A stretch of 38,497 bases of DNA from Bacteroidales bacterium. Its GTDB lineage: Bacteria > Bacteroidota > Bacteroidia > Bacteroidales > UBA4181. This document shows positions 8,401 through 15,219 of the stretch, in pieces. The position numbers and the translations under genes were made by a program. Location: assembly GCA_031271175.1 (NCBI GenBank), contig JAISWE010000066.1, forward strand, positions 1-38,497, read 5' to 3'. Below the pieces are notes generated by a model. It was given only the letters and a program-made list of their open reading frames with translations. It had not been told where the DNA came from and did not search any database. The stretch's first letter is position 1. Each line of letters opens with the position of its first letter.

Positions 8401-8658
8401 TACGGTTATGTGGACAGCCGCTATATTGAGGACGCCTCCTTCCTGCGGCTCAAAAACCTGACGCTGGGCTACACCGTGAATACCGGCGTATTGCCGAGGC
8501 TGAACGCACCGGTGAAAATCAGGATATTCGCCTCCGCCGACAACCTTTTCACCGTCACGCCCTATAAAGGCTACGACCCGGAGGTGGCGCGCGGCATCGA
8601 CCTGGGCAATTACCCCACGGCACGAACTTTTTCCATAGGCGCCAAACTCACTTTCTAA
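5488..8658 (+). CDS. SusC/RagA family TonB-linked outer-membrane transporter
   Basis: A 1056-residue SusC-type receptor of normal length. A hydrophobic export segment lies near residues 16-35. A carboxypeptidase-like regulatory domain follows (VSGVVTDAAGEPLPGVNV at about 50-67), then EEVVVVGYGTQKRKELTGAV, a plug domain with VRIRGGN and DPLYVIDGF, and a 22-stranded barrel ending in FSIGAKLTF. It would import an oligosaccharide or peptide through the outer membrane with TonB energy, capped by the SusD partner. The start is GTG at 5488: the only nearby ATG (5463) is out of frame and stops after five codons. No glycoside hydrolase, sulfatase or regulator accompanies the pair, so its substrate cannot be guessed. 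Confidence 0.95.
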   Translation: MEHDAINKWKHPVAGLKGIFITVSLTVIVSVGLRANISDRTSSLRQGVTVSGVVTDAAGEPLPGVNVVSEGSTRGAITDGKGKYTITVPDRDAVLAFSFVGYVTQEVIVGDQTTINISLPEDARQLEEVVVVGYGTQKRKELTGAVASVPKAVLEHPAVSLDRMLGGAVAGVHVTQVSGQPGAGASVRIRGGNSVTAANDPLYVIDGFIFYNDPSSLKAGLGGIESSLNPLAAINPADIESVEVLKDVSATAIYGSRGANGVIIVTTKKGTRGAVNVNYRYTTGWSRTAKRLDLMNATQWARMEKDFFFNKGRYTDEQIEQLGEGFDWQGAVLQTGVSQTHELSVSGGNEKASYLLSGNYIDQNGIILNSGFQRFNARLNTEVNITERLTAGVTATAGKSEQNSLTTFEEVNYNSSPYSAGITNSLTYALYIPPVVPIYADGDYNYDNPFEYSYLRAGGITANPVSDLKNSTGQTIHTTLLGNAFARYQIIDGLTAKVGAGAHISHAVQNFFAPSYTAIGLEKEGIGGIGNKRQQVLQTEYTLAYAKRFGKTHFIDLLAGYTLQDTKTNYDIHITSMFTNETLGVNNLADGSQPYKPISGAAESKLYSLLGRLNYTLLERYNFTVTIRGDKSTRFAKNHRWGYFPSVGVAWNVNEETFLRDVRALNHLKLRLTCGTVGNQEIGDYEYAQTFTAAGNYNGGTTYRPKNLGNEKLKWETTLSYNAGVDAGLFDDRLSFTADAYYKKTSDLLLEIPVDPSLGISTQLYNVGNVTNRGIELTLNLTPIENKRLRWTVSANIARNINKITDMGETAIGKREYIILGRNEEEILQTGESLGSFYGLVFNGIVRKDEDLSALPKTPYGTALPGDLKMADISSSDGTPDNWVNHYDRTVLGSVQPDYTYGATTTLHYRGFDLFAALKGSHGNKVYNHLRRYLESPGDSYNVSAALLDSWTEERPSDVLPGLSNMANDRYYGYVDSRYIEDASFLRLKNLTLGYTVNTGVLPRLNAPVKIRIFASADNLFTVTPYKGYDPEVARGIDLGNYPTARTFSIGAKLTF

Positions 8659-8792
8659 TGAACAGTTCAATCATGAAAAACCCAACCTCAGTAGATATGA
8701 TCCCCTACGCCATCCGGTACTCAATGGCGCGATGTCCGGGCGACAGCCGCCAAACCGACATGGGGCTTTGGGCAGTGTTCAAACCTCCATAA
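8658..8792 (+). CDS. Possible 44-residue ORF overlapping the susC stop
   Basis: An ATG overlaps the susC stop (TAATG at 8656-8660) and opens a 44-codon frame containing CPGDSRQTDMGLWAVFKPP before a stop at 8790-8792. It could be a coupled small gene, or the stump of something lost from the unusually long gap before susD. No family is recognised and there is no signal peptide. Confidence 0.2.
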   Translation: MNSSIMKNPTSVDMIPYAIRYSMARCPGDSRQTDMGLWAVFKPP

Positions 8793-8963
8793 GCGGTGCG
8801 CAACCTTTTTGCGGAAACCGTGCATGTAACGTTTCCGCCCGTTTGTAATTTTTTTTTAACACGTGACGTTCTTTTTCCCCCGCCATCGCGGATGAACGGC
8901 ACAAAACATTAAATAATAAATAGTAAGTAAATAAATAGTAATAATCACATAAATTTTAATAAT
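8659..8963 (+). other. Unusually long susC-susD gap
   Basis: SusC and SusD genes normally lie a few tens of bases apart; here 305 bases separate them. The gap holds the 44-codon frame at 8658-8792, a stem-loop at 8811-8838 and an A/T-rich run (8885-8963) just before the susD start. No -7 consensus TAnnTTTG was found, so susD is probably read from the susC transcript. Confidence 0.5.
8811..8838 (+). terminator. Stem-loop with downstream T-run inside the susC-susD gap
   Basis: GCGGAAAC at 8811-8818 pairs perfectly with GTTTCCGC at 8831-8838 around a 12-base loop. A run of nine T bases follows at 8849-8857. The ten-base spacer between stem and T-run is longer than in a classical intrinsic terminator, so it may terminate only in part and set the SusC to SusD ratio, or protect the susC mRNA end. 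Confidence 0.4.
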
Positions 8964-10718
8964 ATGAAAAAGTTAATTTTTTTAGTCATCCTCGCTTTAT
9001 TAAGTATAAGCGTAAGTATTTCTTTTAATTCGTGCAACAAAGACAAAGATGTTGCTGAGACCCCTGATCCTGACCCCGATCCTGATCCTGATCCCGATCC
9101 CGATCCTCCGGCCTATGAGATCACCACCGAAGTGTTCAAGACCACTCGCGAAGCCGAAGCTTTCGTCAACGGCGCCTACGGCCCGCTGCAAACGCTGAGT
9201 TCTTCCTTCTCCTTCCTGCTGGAGTCGCATACCGAAAGCACCATCAGTTTTGAAGGAGCGGAAACGGCGGGAGGTCCCGCAGCCAGCCGCTTGGAAACAG
9301 ATCCGGCCAACAGCTATGTCAACAAGCATTTCAATGCGTTTTACAACAGCATCGGCGTCACCAACAGCACCATTGAAAAGCTGGACTCCTCCAAGGTAAC
9401 CGCCAAACTTCCGCAGGCCGCCAAAGACTTGGTGCGGGGGCGGGCGCTGTTTGTCCGCGGGTTGGATTATCTCTACCTGGTACAGCTCTACGGGGAAGTG
9501 CCGCTACGACTGTCCACCCGCCCGCCGGTGCCTACGTACCGTACCTCCATTGACTCTATTTACGAGCACATCATCAAGGATCTGGAGGAAGCCGAAGCCC
9601 TCCTTCCGGAGTACGACGTCATCAGGTCTAATCCGAGCAAGGGCGCTGCCAATGCGCTGCTGGCGCGGGCATACCTCACCTGGGGGCACAAACCGCTTTC
9701 ACGGGCGCAGGTGGACGCCATCAAGAACGCGGACAGCGACCCGGCGCACAGCGTGGACAACGCCAAGCTGGAAAAGGCGGTGGAATATGCCAACAAAGTG
9801 ATCGCAAGCGACCAGTACCAACTGGAAACGGACTTTAACCAGAACTTCGGGGTAGCGCGGGAAAACCGTTCCGTTGAGCATGTTTATACCATCCACCACG
9901 ACGGCGACGGCCTGGGCGACGCGCAGGGCAACCACCAGACGCACTGCCCGTTCACCGCGCGGTTTAACCTGTGGACGGACAACCACATCGGCCCGGCGGA
10001 CGTGACGCTTCTCGACCGTTTTGAAGCCGGCGACAACCGTAAGTTGTTCTCCATCCTCGACGTACTGTACAATTCGGAAGAGAGCAACACAAAGTATGAG
10101 TACAAATTCCCCGTTACTTCGCCGCGCTACGGCAAGTTCATCCATCGCAGCAACTATCTCGCCACTCCCGCGGAAAGCCCCGGAAGGGAAAGAGCGCCGG
10201 GATCGGCGGCAGCTCAGCCGAACAACATCAACCGCATAGAACTACGCTATGCCGAAGTGTTGCTCTACAAAGCCGAAGCGCTGTTCTACCTCAACAGAGC
10301 CGGCGAAGCGCTGCCGATCATCAACCAGCTGCGCCAAAGGGCTTTCGGAAGCAATTCGCACAACCTGACCACGCTCACCGAAGCCGCCCTGCACAGGGAA
10401 TGGGACCTCGAACTGACCTTCGAACAAAAGCACTGGCAAAACCTGGTACGCTGGAAAAAACTGATTGCAACGGTAAAAACGGTCGATCAGTTTGAGTACT
10501 TCAAGTCGGATTATGCAACCGCGGACGCCGTGAAAACAAAGGCGAAAAGCATCGATGGCAGCCTTCAGGATGAAGATATCAATGCCGCTTTTTTTGCGAA
10601 GGTGTACAAGCACCTGCACGCAAAATTCGATAACATCAAAGGCAAACACTATCGTTTCCCGATACCGACCACCAGCGGTATCAATCAGGGTGTTGGTCCC
10701 CAGAACCCGGGCTATTGA
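8964..10718 (+). CDS. SusD/RagB family outer-membrane lipoprotein
   Basis: A 584-residue SusD-type lipoprotein. The signal peptide MKKLIFLVILALLSISVS leads to a cysteine at residue 24 (FNSC). A stretch of seven Asp-Pro pairs follows, likely a stiff linker from the membrane. The SusD fold is indicated by TTREAEAFVNGAYGPLQ near the N-terminus, VRGRALFVRGLDYLYLVQLYGEVPLR at about 158-183, and the RIELRYAEVLLYKAEALFYLNRAGEAL helix pair in the C-terminal third. It would form the lid on the SusC barrel and bind the substrate at the surface. It lies 305 bases after susC, farther than usual, and 25 bases before the HU-like gene. Confidence 0.94.
   Translation: MKKLIFLVILALLSISVSISFNSCNKDKDVAETPDPDPDPDPDPDPDPPAYEITTEVFKTTREAEAFVNGAYGPLQTLSSSFSFLLESHTESTISFEGAETAGGPAASRLETDPANSYVNKHFNAFYNSIGVTNSTIEKLDSSKVTAKLPQAAKDLVRGRALFVRGLDYLYLVQLYGEVPLRLSTRPPVPTYRTSIDSIYEHIIKDLEEAEALLPEYDVIRSNPSKGAANALLARAYLTWGHKPLSRAQVDAIKNADSDPAHSVDNAKLEKAVEYANKVIASDQYQLETDFNQNFGVARENRSVEHVYTIHHDGDGLGDAQGNHQTHCPFTARFNLWTDNHIGPADVTLLDRFEAGDNRKLFSILDVLYNSEESNTKYEYKFPVTSPRYGKFIHRSNYLATPAESPGRERAPGSAAAQPNNINRIELRYAEVLLYKAEALFYLNRAGEALPIINQLRQRAFGSNSHNLTTLTEAALHREWDLELTFEQKHWQNLVRWKKLIATVKTVDQFEYFKSDYATADAVKTKAKSIDGSLQDEDINAAFFAKVYKHLHAKFDNIKGKHYRFPIPTTSGINQGVGPQNPGY
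9066..9107 (+). repeat. Asp-Pro codon repeat in susD (seven units)
   Basis: Seven consecutive GAY-CCY codon pairs encode a (DP)7 linker directly after the lipid-anchored N-terminus. The third positions vary, so it is an imperfect hexanucleotide repeat. In-frame gain or loss of units would only change linker length. Confidence 0.8.
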
Positions 10719-10743
10719 TAATAACCATTTAAAAGCAAATAAC

Positions 10744-11127
10744 ATGGCTATCACATTCAAGGCCCAGGAGCGGAGCGAACCGGGCGTAGCAGGCGGCGGC
10801 GTAAAGAGATACTACGCTTCGATCGTCCTCGGGAAAGAGGTATCGGTGGATGCGCTGGTAAAAGAGATCGAGAAATTCAGTTCGTTGAGCGAGCCGGACA
10901 TACGCGGCGCCATTCTGGCGCTGGAGAATGTCATTCAGGAAAAACTTTCCGACGGTCATATCGTTCGCTTGGACAAGATCGGTTCCTTTTATCCCGCGCT
11001 CAGCAGTTCCCCTTCGGATACGCCCGGAGAGGTCAGCGCCGCCAACGTGAAAAAAGTGGGCATCAATTACCGCCCCGGCAGTCGGATCATTGCCGGACTG
11101 AAAAATGCCACGCTGAAAAAAGCGTAG
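10744..11127 (+). CDS. HU-like DNA-binding protein (Bacteroidales HU/IHF-related type)
   Basis: A 127-residue protein of the HU-related family common in Bacteroidales. It has an N-terminal extension (AITFKAQERSEPG) and then an HU-like core: helix-rich VDALVKEIEKFSSLSEPDIRGAILALENVI, and KLSDGHIVRLDKIGSFYPAL, which corresponds to the beta-strand start of the HU body. The C-terminal half is short, with INYRPGSRI. ATG at 10744 is used because it directly begins this conserved N-terminus. It follows susD by 25 bases and precedes a strong terminator, so it may be the last gene of the susCD transcript. It probably bends or coats DNA; no target is known. Confidence 0.88.
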   Translation: MAITFKAQERSEPGVAGGGVKRYYASIVLGKEVSVDALVKEIEKFSSLSEPDIRGAILALENVIQEKLSDGHIVRLDKIGSFYPALSSSPSDTPGEVSAANVKKVGINYRPGSRIIAGLKNATLKKA

Positions 11128-11142
11128 TTCTCCTGATAAGTC

Positions 11143-11252
11143 GCGCAACTTTTCGCTGAAACTTGCTCAAGTTTTCATTGTATCCTGCGCAACTTTTGTC
11201 TCTAACCCGCGCAACTTTTTGAATAACGTTGCGCGGGTTTTTTATTATTGAA
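11143..11252 (+). repeat. Five-unit array with an exact 22-bp period
   Basis: The 11-mer GCGCAACTTTT occurs at 11143, 11187 and 11209. Degenerate copies sit exactly in phase at 11165 (GCTCAAGTTTT) and 11231 (GCGCGGGTTTT). The starts are all 22 bases apart while the 11 bases between them differ freely. The last two units form the terminator hairpin, and units 1-2 contain a small inverted repeat (AAACTTG, CT, CAAGTTT at 11159-11174). Confidence 0.75.
11204..11243 (+). terminator. Strong intrinsic terminator after the HU-like gene
   Basis: AACCCGCGCAAC (11204-11215) pairs perfectly over 12 bases with GTTGCGCGGGTT (11228-11239) around a 12-base loop. It is followed by a T-rich run (11238-11243). 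It should end the susC-susD-HU transcript and lies outside all coding sequence. Confidence 0.85.
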
Positions 11253-11270
11253 GGACAACCCCTCACCGCC

Positions 11271-11555
11271 TTATTTGATGTTTAAACGGGATTTTAATTC
11301 GGCTATTTCCCTTTCCTTCTCTTCAAGCTCTGCTCTCAGTTTGACACGTTCTTCCCTGCGTCCTTCTTCACGCCCTTCTTCGCGCGAAGTCGTAATGATG
11401 CTTCTTTCGTAACGACGCTGTTCCCTATGATGGTCATAATCCTCTTTCTCCTCTTCATTCAGGCTGTCGTAGAGCAGTTTCTCCCACGCAACAGCCAGAC
11501 CGGGAGCGGTAAAATCTTCGGGAATCGAAACTAATTGAGGGTGTCGCATTATCAA
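11271..11555 (-). pseudogene. C-terminal remnant of an Rpn-type PD-(D/E)XK nuclease/transposase
   Basis: A 94-residue frame whose layout (SLNEEEKEDYDHHREQRRYE, then SREEGREEGRREER and a charged coiled coil) matches the C-terminal tail of Rpn / PDDEXK_2 family nucleases. Those proteins are about 300 residues long; here the whole catalytic N-terminal domain is missing. The upstream side is directly the 3' end of gcvP, so the gene was cut rather than frameshifted in view. It is almost surely inactive. The call rests on the tail, which is low in complexity, so certainty is moderate. Confidence 0.6.
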
Positions 11556-11609
11556 AGTCGGAAAAACATAGAACCAATAAAAAATCCGTACGGATTCTGG
11601 AAATGCGAT

Positions 11610-14435
11610 CTATCCGTTGATTGTCAACAGGTTTCTGTCACCGTAGGCGTCGTCGATGCGGCTGCTGAAAGCCCAAAATTTGTTGTCGCGTATCCACGGC
11701 AGCGGATACGCGGCGCGTTCGCGAGAGTAAGGATGTGTCCAGCGGTCGGCAACCAGACATTCTTCGGGATGCGGTGCATTGCGGAGCAGATTGTCGTTGG
11801 CATCGGCAACGCCGGATGCAATTTCTACGATTTCGCCGTGAATGCTGACGAGTGCTTCCACAAATCTGTCCAATTCCTGCAACGATTCGCTTTCGGTAGG
11901 CTCCACCATCAGCGTGTTGGCTACGGGAAACGACAGTGTGGGAGCGTGGAAGCCGTAGTCCATCAGTCGTTTCGCAATATCGGTTGCTGTGATACCTGTA
12001 TCTTTAAAGGTCTGGCATGACAAGATCATCTCGTGCGCCGCCATTCCGTTGGGATTGGCGTACAGCACGCCGTAGTACGGGCGAAGTTTTGCCGCCAGAT
12101 AGTTAGCGTTGAGTATTGCGGCGCAGGTGGCTTGCCGCAATCCGTCGCCACCCATCATGGTGATATAGGCGTGGGAGATGACAAGAATGCTGGCGCTGCC
12201 GAAAGGAGCCGCCGCAACAGCTTTGATGTTTTTTTTGCCGTTGCCCGCTGTCAACGGGTGTTCAGGCAGGTACGGCGTCAGGTGTTTCGCCGTACAGACG
12301 GGACCCTCGCCCGGACCGCCGCCACCATGTGGTATCGCAAAGGTTTTGTGCAGGTTGAGGTGACACACGTCGGCGCCCAGAAAAGCGGGATGCGTCAGCC
12401 CCACCTGTGCGTTCATGTTGGCGCCGTCCATGTACACCTGTCCGCCACAACGATGGATAATGTCCGTGATTTCAAGGACATTATCCTCGAAAACGCCATG
12501 CGTGGACGGATAAGTGATCATCAGGACGGCAAGACGCTCTTTGTGGGCTTCTGCCAGCTCTTTCAGGGCGGCAATGTCAATGTTGCCTTTCCCGTCGTCC
12601 GGAACGGTAACGATTTCCATGCCTGCCATTGCTGCGCTTGCCGGATTGGTGCCGTGTGCAGACGACGGTATCAATGCAACGCGGCGGATCGCCTGCCCGT
12701 TATCCATGTGATAGGCTCTGATGACCATTAAACCGGCGTATTCGCCCGTCGCACCGGAATTGGGCTGGAACGACACCGCGTCGAAGCCCGTGATCGCGCA
12801 CAACTGCTGCGACAGCTCCCCAATCAGTTCGTGGTAGCCTTCCGCCTGTTCGACAGGAACAAACGGATGGAGATTGCTCCACTGCGACCAACTGAGCGCT
12901 GTCATTTCCGTTGCGGCATTCAGTTTCATGGTGCACGAACCCAGCGGAATCATCGAATGGGTGAGCGAGATGTCACGCCGTTCGAGTTTTTTGATGTAGC
13001 GCATCATTTCCGTTTCGGAACGATGGCGACGGAAAACGTCTTGCTGCAAGTATGCGCTCTTTCTGACTGCAAAGTCGGGTAGAGCGGCAGATAGCGGATG
13101 AGGAGGGGCATTTTTCACGGGATGTTGCGCAAATATTTCCGCGATGTCCCGTATGTCGTTCTCCACAGTCGTTTCGTCTATGCTGATGCCGATGACGCCT
13201 TCTTCATACCTGAAATTGATGTGCCGTTCTTCGGCGGTTTTGCGGATGGCGGCGGCATGAGGAGCGCACACGCGGATAGTCAGCGTGTCGAAAAAAGTAT
13301 CATTGATAAATGTAAATCCGTGCGTCGCTATCTGTTCCGCCAGCGAGAGCGTCAGTCTGCGGATGCGCGAAGCGATGTTGCGGATGCCTTCCGCACCGTG
13401 GTACACGGCATACATACCCGCCATGATGGCGAGCAATGCCTGCGCCGTGCAAATGTTGGAGGTGGCTCGATCGCGCTTGATGTGTTGTTCGCGCGTTTGC
13501 AACGCCATGCGCAACGCGCGTTTGCCTTGTGTATTGACGCTTACCCCGATGATTCGTCCCGGCATGTCGCGTTTAAAAGCGTTGCGGGTAGCGAAGTAGG
13601 CGGCATGAGGACCGCCATAGCCCAACGGGATGCCGAACCGTCCCGCCGATCCGACTGCCACGTCGGCGCCCCACTCTCCTGGAGGCGTCAGCAGGGCAAG
13701 GCTCATCAAATCGGCAACTACCCCGACGAACATACCCGCTTCGTGTAACTTTGCGGTAAACGTACTGTAATCGTTGATGTTGCCGGTGCTGTCGGGATAT
13801 TGTACTGCTGCGCCGAACGTCCTACCGTCGGGTATGAAATGGCGATAGTCTCCTACCGTCACCTCAATGCCCAAAGGTTCGGCGCGCGTGCGCATCACTT
13901 CAACGGTTTGGGGAAACAGCCGCTCGTCGGCAAAGAAGCGACACACCCCGTTTTTTACGGCTTCGCGCGACCGCAACCGGAACATCATCAACATGGCTTC
14001 GGCAGCCGCCGACGCTTCGTCCAGCAGGGATGCACCGGCAATATCCATACCTGTCAGACCGGCAACCGCAGTCTGGAAATTGAGCAACGCTTCCAGCCTT
14101 CCTTGAGAAATCTCCGCCTGATACGGCGTGTAGGAGGTGTACCACGAAGGATTTTCCAGAATGTTACGTTTGATGACCGGCGGCAGAAATGTGTTGTAGT
14201 ACCCCAGCCCGATGTAGGTACGGTACAGTTTGTTTTTCGCAGCGATTTTCGCCAATCTATCCAAATAGGCGGCTTCGCCGATACCTGCCGGCAGGTTGAG
14301 CGGTTGCGGCAGTCTGATGTTTGCCGGCAGCGTTTTGTCGATAAGTTCGTCCACAGAAGCAACGCCAATAGCGGACAACATCTGCGGAATCTCCTCTTCG
14401 CGAGGTCCGATGTGACGGGATACGAAATTTTCCAT
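11610..14435 (-). CDS. gcvP: Glycine dehydrogenase (decarboxylating), P-protein of the glycine cleavage system
   Basis: A 941-residue single-chain P-protein of normal size. It decarboxylates glycine with pyridoxal phosphate and passes the aminomethyl group to the lipoyl H-protein. The N-terminal half contains NICTAQALLAIMAGMYAVYHG. The C-terminal half has the PLP-lysine motif LNLHKTFAIPHGGGGPG and SAHGTNPASAAMAGM. I set the start at 14435 (MENFVSRHIGP), the family start. The frame stays open up to 14510, but a putative -7 box at 14455-14462 on this strand lies inside that extension. The other glycine-cleavage genes (T, H) are not in the window. Confidence 0.96.
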   Translation of the reverse strand: MENFVSRHIGPREEEIPQMLSAIGVASVDELIDKTLPANIRLPQPLNLPAGIGEAAYLDRLAKIAAKNKLYRTYIGLGYYNTFLPPVIKRNILENPSWYTSYTPYQAEISQGRLEALLNFQTAVAGLTGMDIAGASLLDEASAAAEAMLMMFRLRSREAVKNGVCRFFADERLFPQTVEVMRTRAEPLGIEVTVGDYRHFIPDGRTFGAAVQYPDSTGNINDYSTFTAKLHEAGMFVGVVADLMSLALLTPPGEWGADVAVGSAGRFGIPLGYGGPHAAYFATRNAFKRDMPGRIIGVSVNTQGKRALRMALQTREQHIKRDRATSNICTAQALLAIMAGMYAVYHGAEGIRNIASRIRRLTLSLAEQIATHGFTFINDTFFDTLTIRVCAPHAAAIRKTAEERHINFRYEEGVIGISIDETTVENDIRDIAEIFAQHPVKNAPPHPLSAALPDFAVRKSAYLQQDVFRRHRSETEMMRYIKKLERRDISLTHSMIPLGSCTMKLNAATEMTALSWSQWSNLHPFVPVEQAEGYHELIGELSQQLCAITGFDAVSFQPNSGATGEYAGLMVIRAYHMDNGQAIRRVALIPSSAHGTNPASAAMAGMEIVTVPDDGKGNIDIAALKELAEAHKERLAVLMITYPSTHGVFEDNVLEITDIIHRCGGQVYMDGANMNAQVGLTHPAFLGADVCHLNLHKTFAIPHGGGGPGEGPVCTAKHLTPYLPEHPLTAGNGKKNIKAVAAAPFGSASILVISHAYITMMGGDGLRQATCAAILNANYLAAKLRPYYGVLYANPNGMAAHEMILSCQTFKDTGITATDIAKRLMDYGFHAPTLSFPVANTLMVEPTESESLQELDRFVEALVSIHGEIVEIASGVADANDNLLRNAPHPEECLVADRWTHPYSRERAAYPLPWIRDNKFWAFSSRIDDAYGDRNLLTING

Positions 14436-14454
14436 TGAAGTTTTAATTTGCGGA

Positions 14455-14462
14455 CAAAAATA
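14455..14462 (-). promoter_or_regulatory. Putative -7 box for gcvP
   Basis: On the minus strand this reads TATTTTTG, a match to TAnnTTTG, 19 bases before the gcvP ATG. No TTTG lies at the proper -33 distance. The position favours the start at 14435 and a very short leader. Confidence 0.4.
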
Positions 14463-14793
14463 AGTGATTCGGACAAACGAAAAAATAATTTTTATGCACA
14501 ATTCATTCACCGTTTGGTGAAGAACAAGTTTGAGGTGTTATATCTGGCAGGATGTCGCTTTACTTTACCTTCCCCACGTTCGGATGAGGTTATACCTGCC
14601 AAGTCCACTCGTTTCTTTACAAACGATGTTGCTATTCATCAGGGATTGTTCCGCCGGTATAAAAATCGTCCGGTTACAGAATGTAAAAACAATCGTCTTA
14701 AAACATCTGAAAAATAACAATCTAAAAAATAACACGCATTTTATTGTAAAAATTATCGCTAAAATAATTATTTTATATAAATTTCAGAGTATT
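14463..14793. other. Non-coding gap between divergent gcvP and PII genes
   Basis: About 330 bases. The left part (to about 14640) has mixed composition and the right part is very A/T-rich. Open frames cross it on the plus strand, but none resembles a known protein. Apart from the flanking promoters I see nothing definite. Confidence 0.5.
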
Positions 14794-14826
14794 TTTGATG
14801 ATTTTCATTTTAAACTCGTATCTTTG
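14794..14826 (+). promoter_or_regulatory. Promoter of the PII-ammonium transporter operon
   Basis: TTTG at 14794-14797 and TATCTTTG at 14819-14826 are separated by 21 bases, a near-ideal Bacteroidota housekeeping promoter. Transcription would begin a few bases downstream, giving a leader of about 15 bases before the ATG at 14848. Confidence 0.75.
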
Positions 14827-14847
14827 CAAAAAATATATCTTTTTAAT

Positions 14848-15195
14848 ATGAAAAAAATAGAAGCGATTATTCGTAAAACCAAATTTGAAGAGGTCAAGGA
14901 AGCATTGTTGAATGCCGAAATTGAGTGGTTCTCTTACTATGATGTGCGCGGTGTGGGGAAAATGCGGCAGGAGCGCATTTACAGAGGGGTGGTGTACGAC
15001 ACCAGTTATATCGAACGGACAATGCTCACCATCGTGGTACGCGACATGAACGTGGAACGTACGGTTGCCGCCATATTGGACACGGCACAAACGGGAGAAA
15101 TAGGAGACGGACGCATCTTCGTGTCCGCTGTTGAGGATTCTATCCGTATCCGAACAGGCGAACACGGCGATATATCCCTGTATGATGTTGAATAA
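14848..15195 (+). CDS. glnK: PII family nitrogen regulatory protein
   Basis: A 115-residue PII protein, the usual length. It senses 2-oxoglutarate and ATP/ADP and gates the ammonium transporter. Visible features are the start MKKIEAIIRKTKFEEVKEAL, the T-loop VRGVGKMRQERIYRGVVYD with a tyrosine at residue 50 where E. coli GlnB has the uridylylated Tyr51, and the nucleotide-binding TGEIGDGRIFVSAVED. The start is the ATG at 14848, 22 bases after the promoter -7 box, although the frame is open well upstream. The ammonium transporter follows 24 bases later, the classical glnK-amtB pairing. The symbol is chosen for that pairing. Confidence 0.94.
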   Translation: MKKIEAIIRKTKFEEVKEALLNAEIEWFSYYDVRGVGKMRQERIYRGVVYDTSYIERTMLTIVVRDMNVERTVAAILDTAQTGEIGDGRIFVSAVEDSIRIRTGEHGDISLYDVE

Positions 15196-15219
15196 TGTAT
15201 CACCTGAAAAATATTCGTT

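Noticed and set aside
8798-8810. GCGCAACCTTTTT in the susC-susD gap, similar to the same 11-mer
   Set aside because: Single copy with an extra base and no 22-bp partner; too weak to join to the array.
14530-14847. N-terminal extension of the PII open frame
   Set aside because: The extension crosses the promoter and has no likeness to PII; the conserved start is the ATG at 14848.
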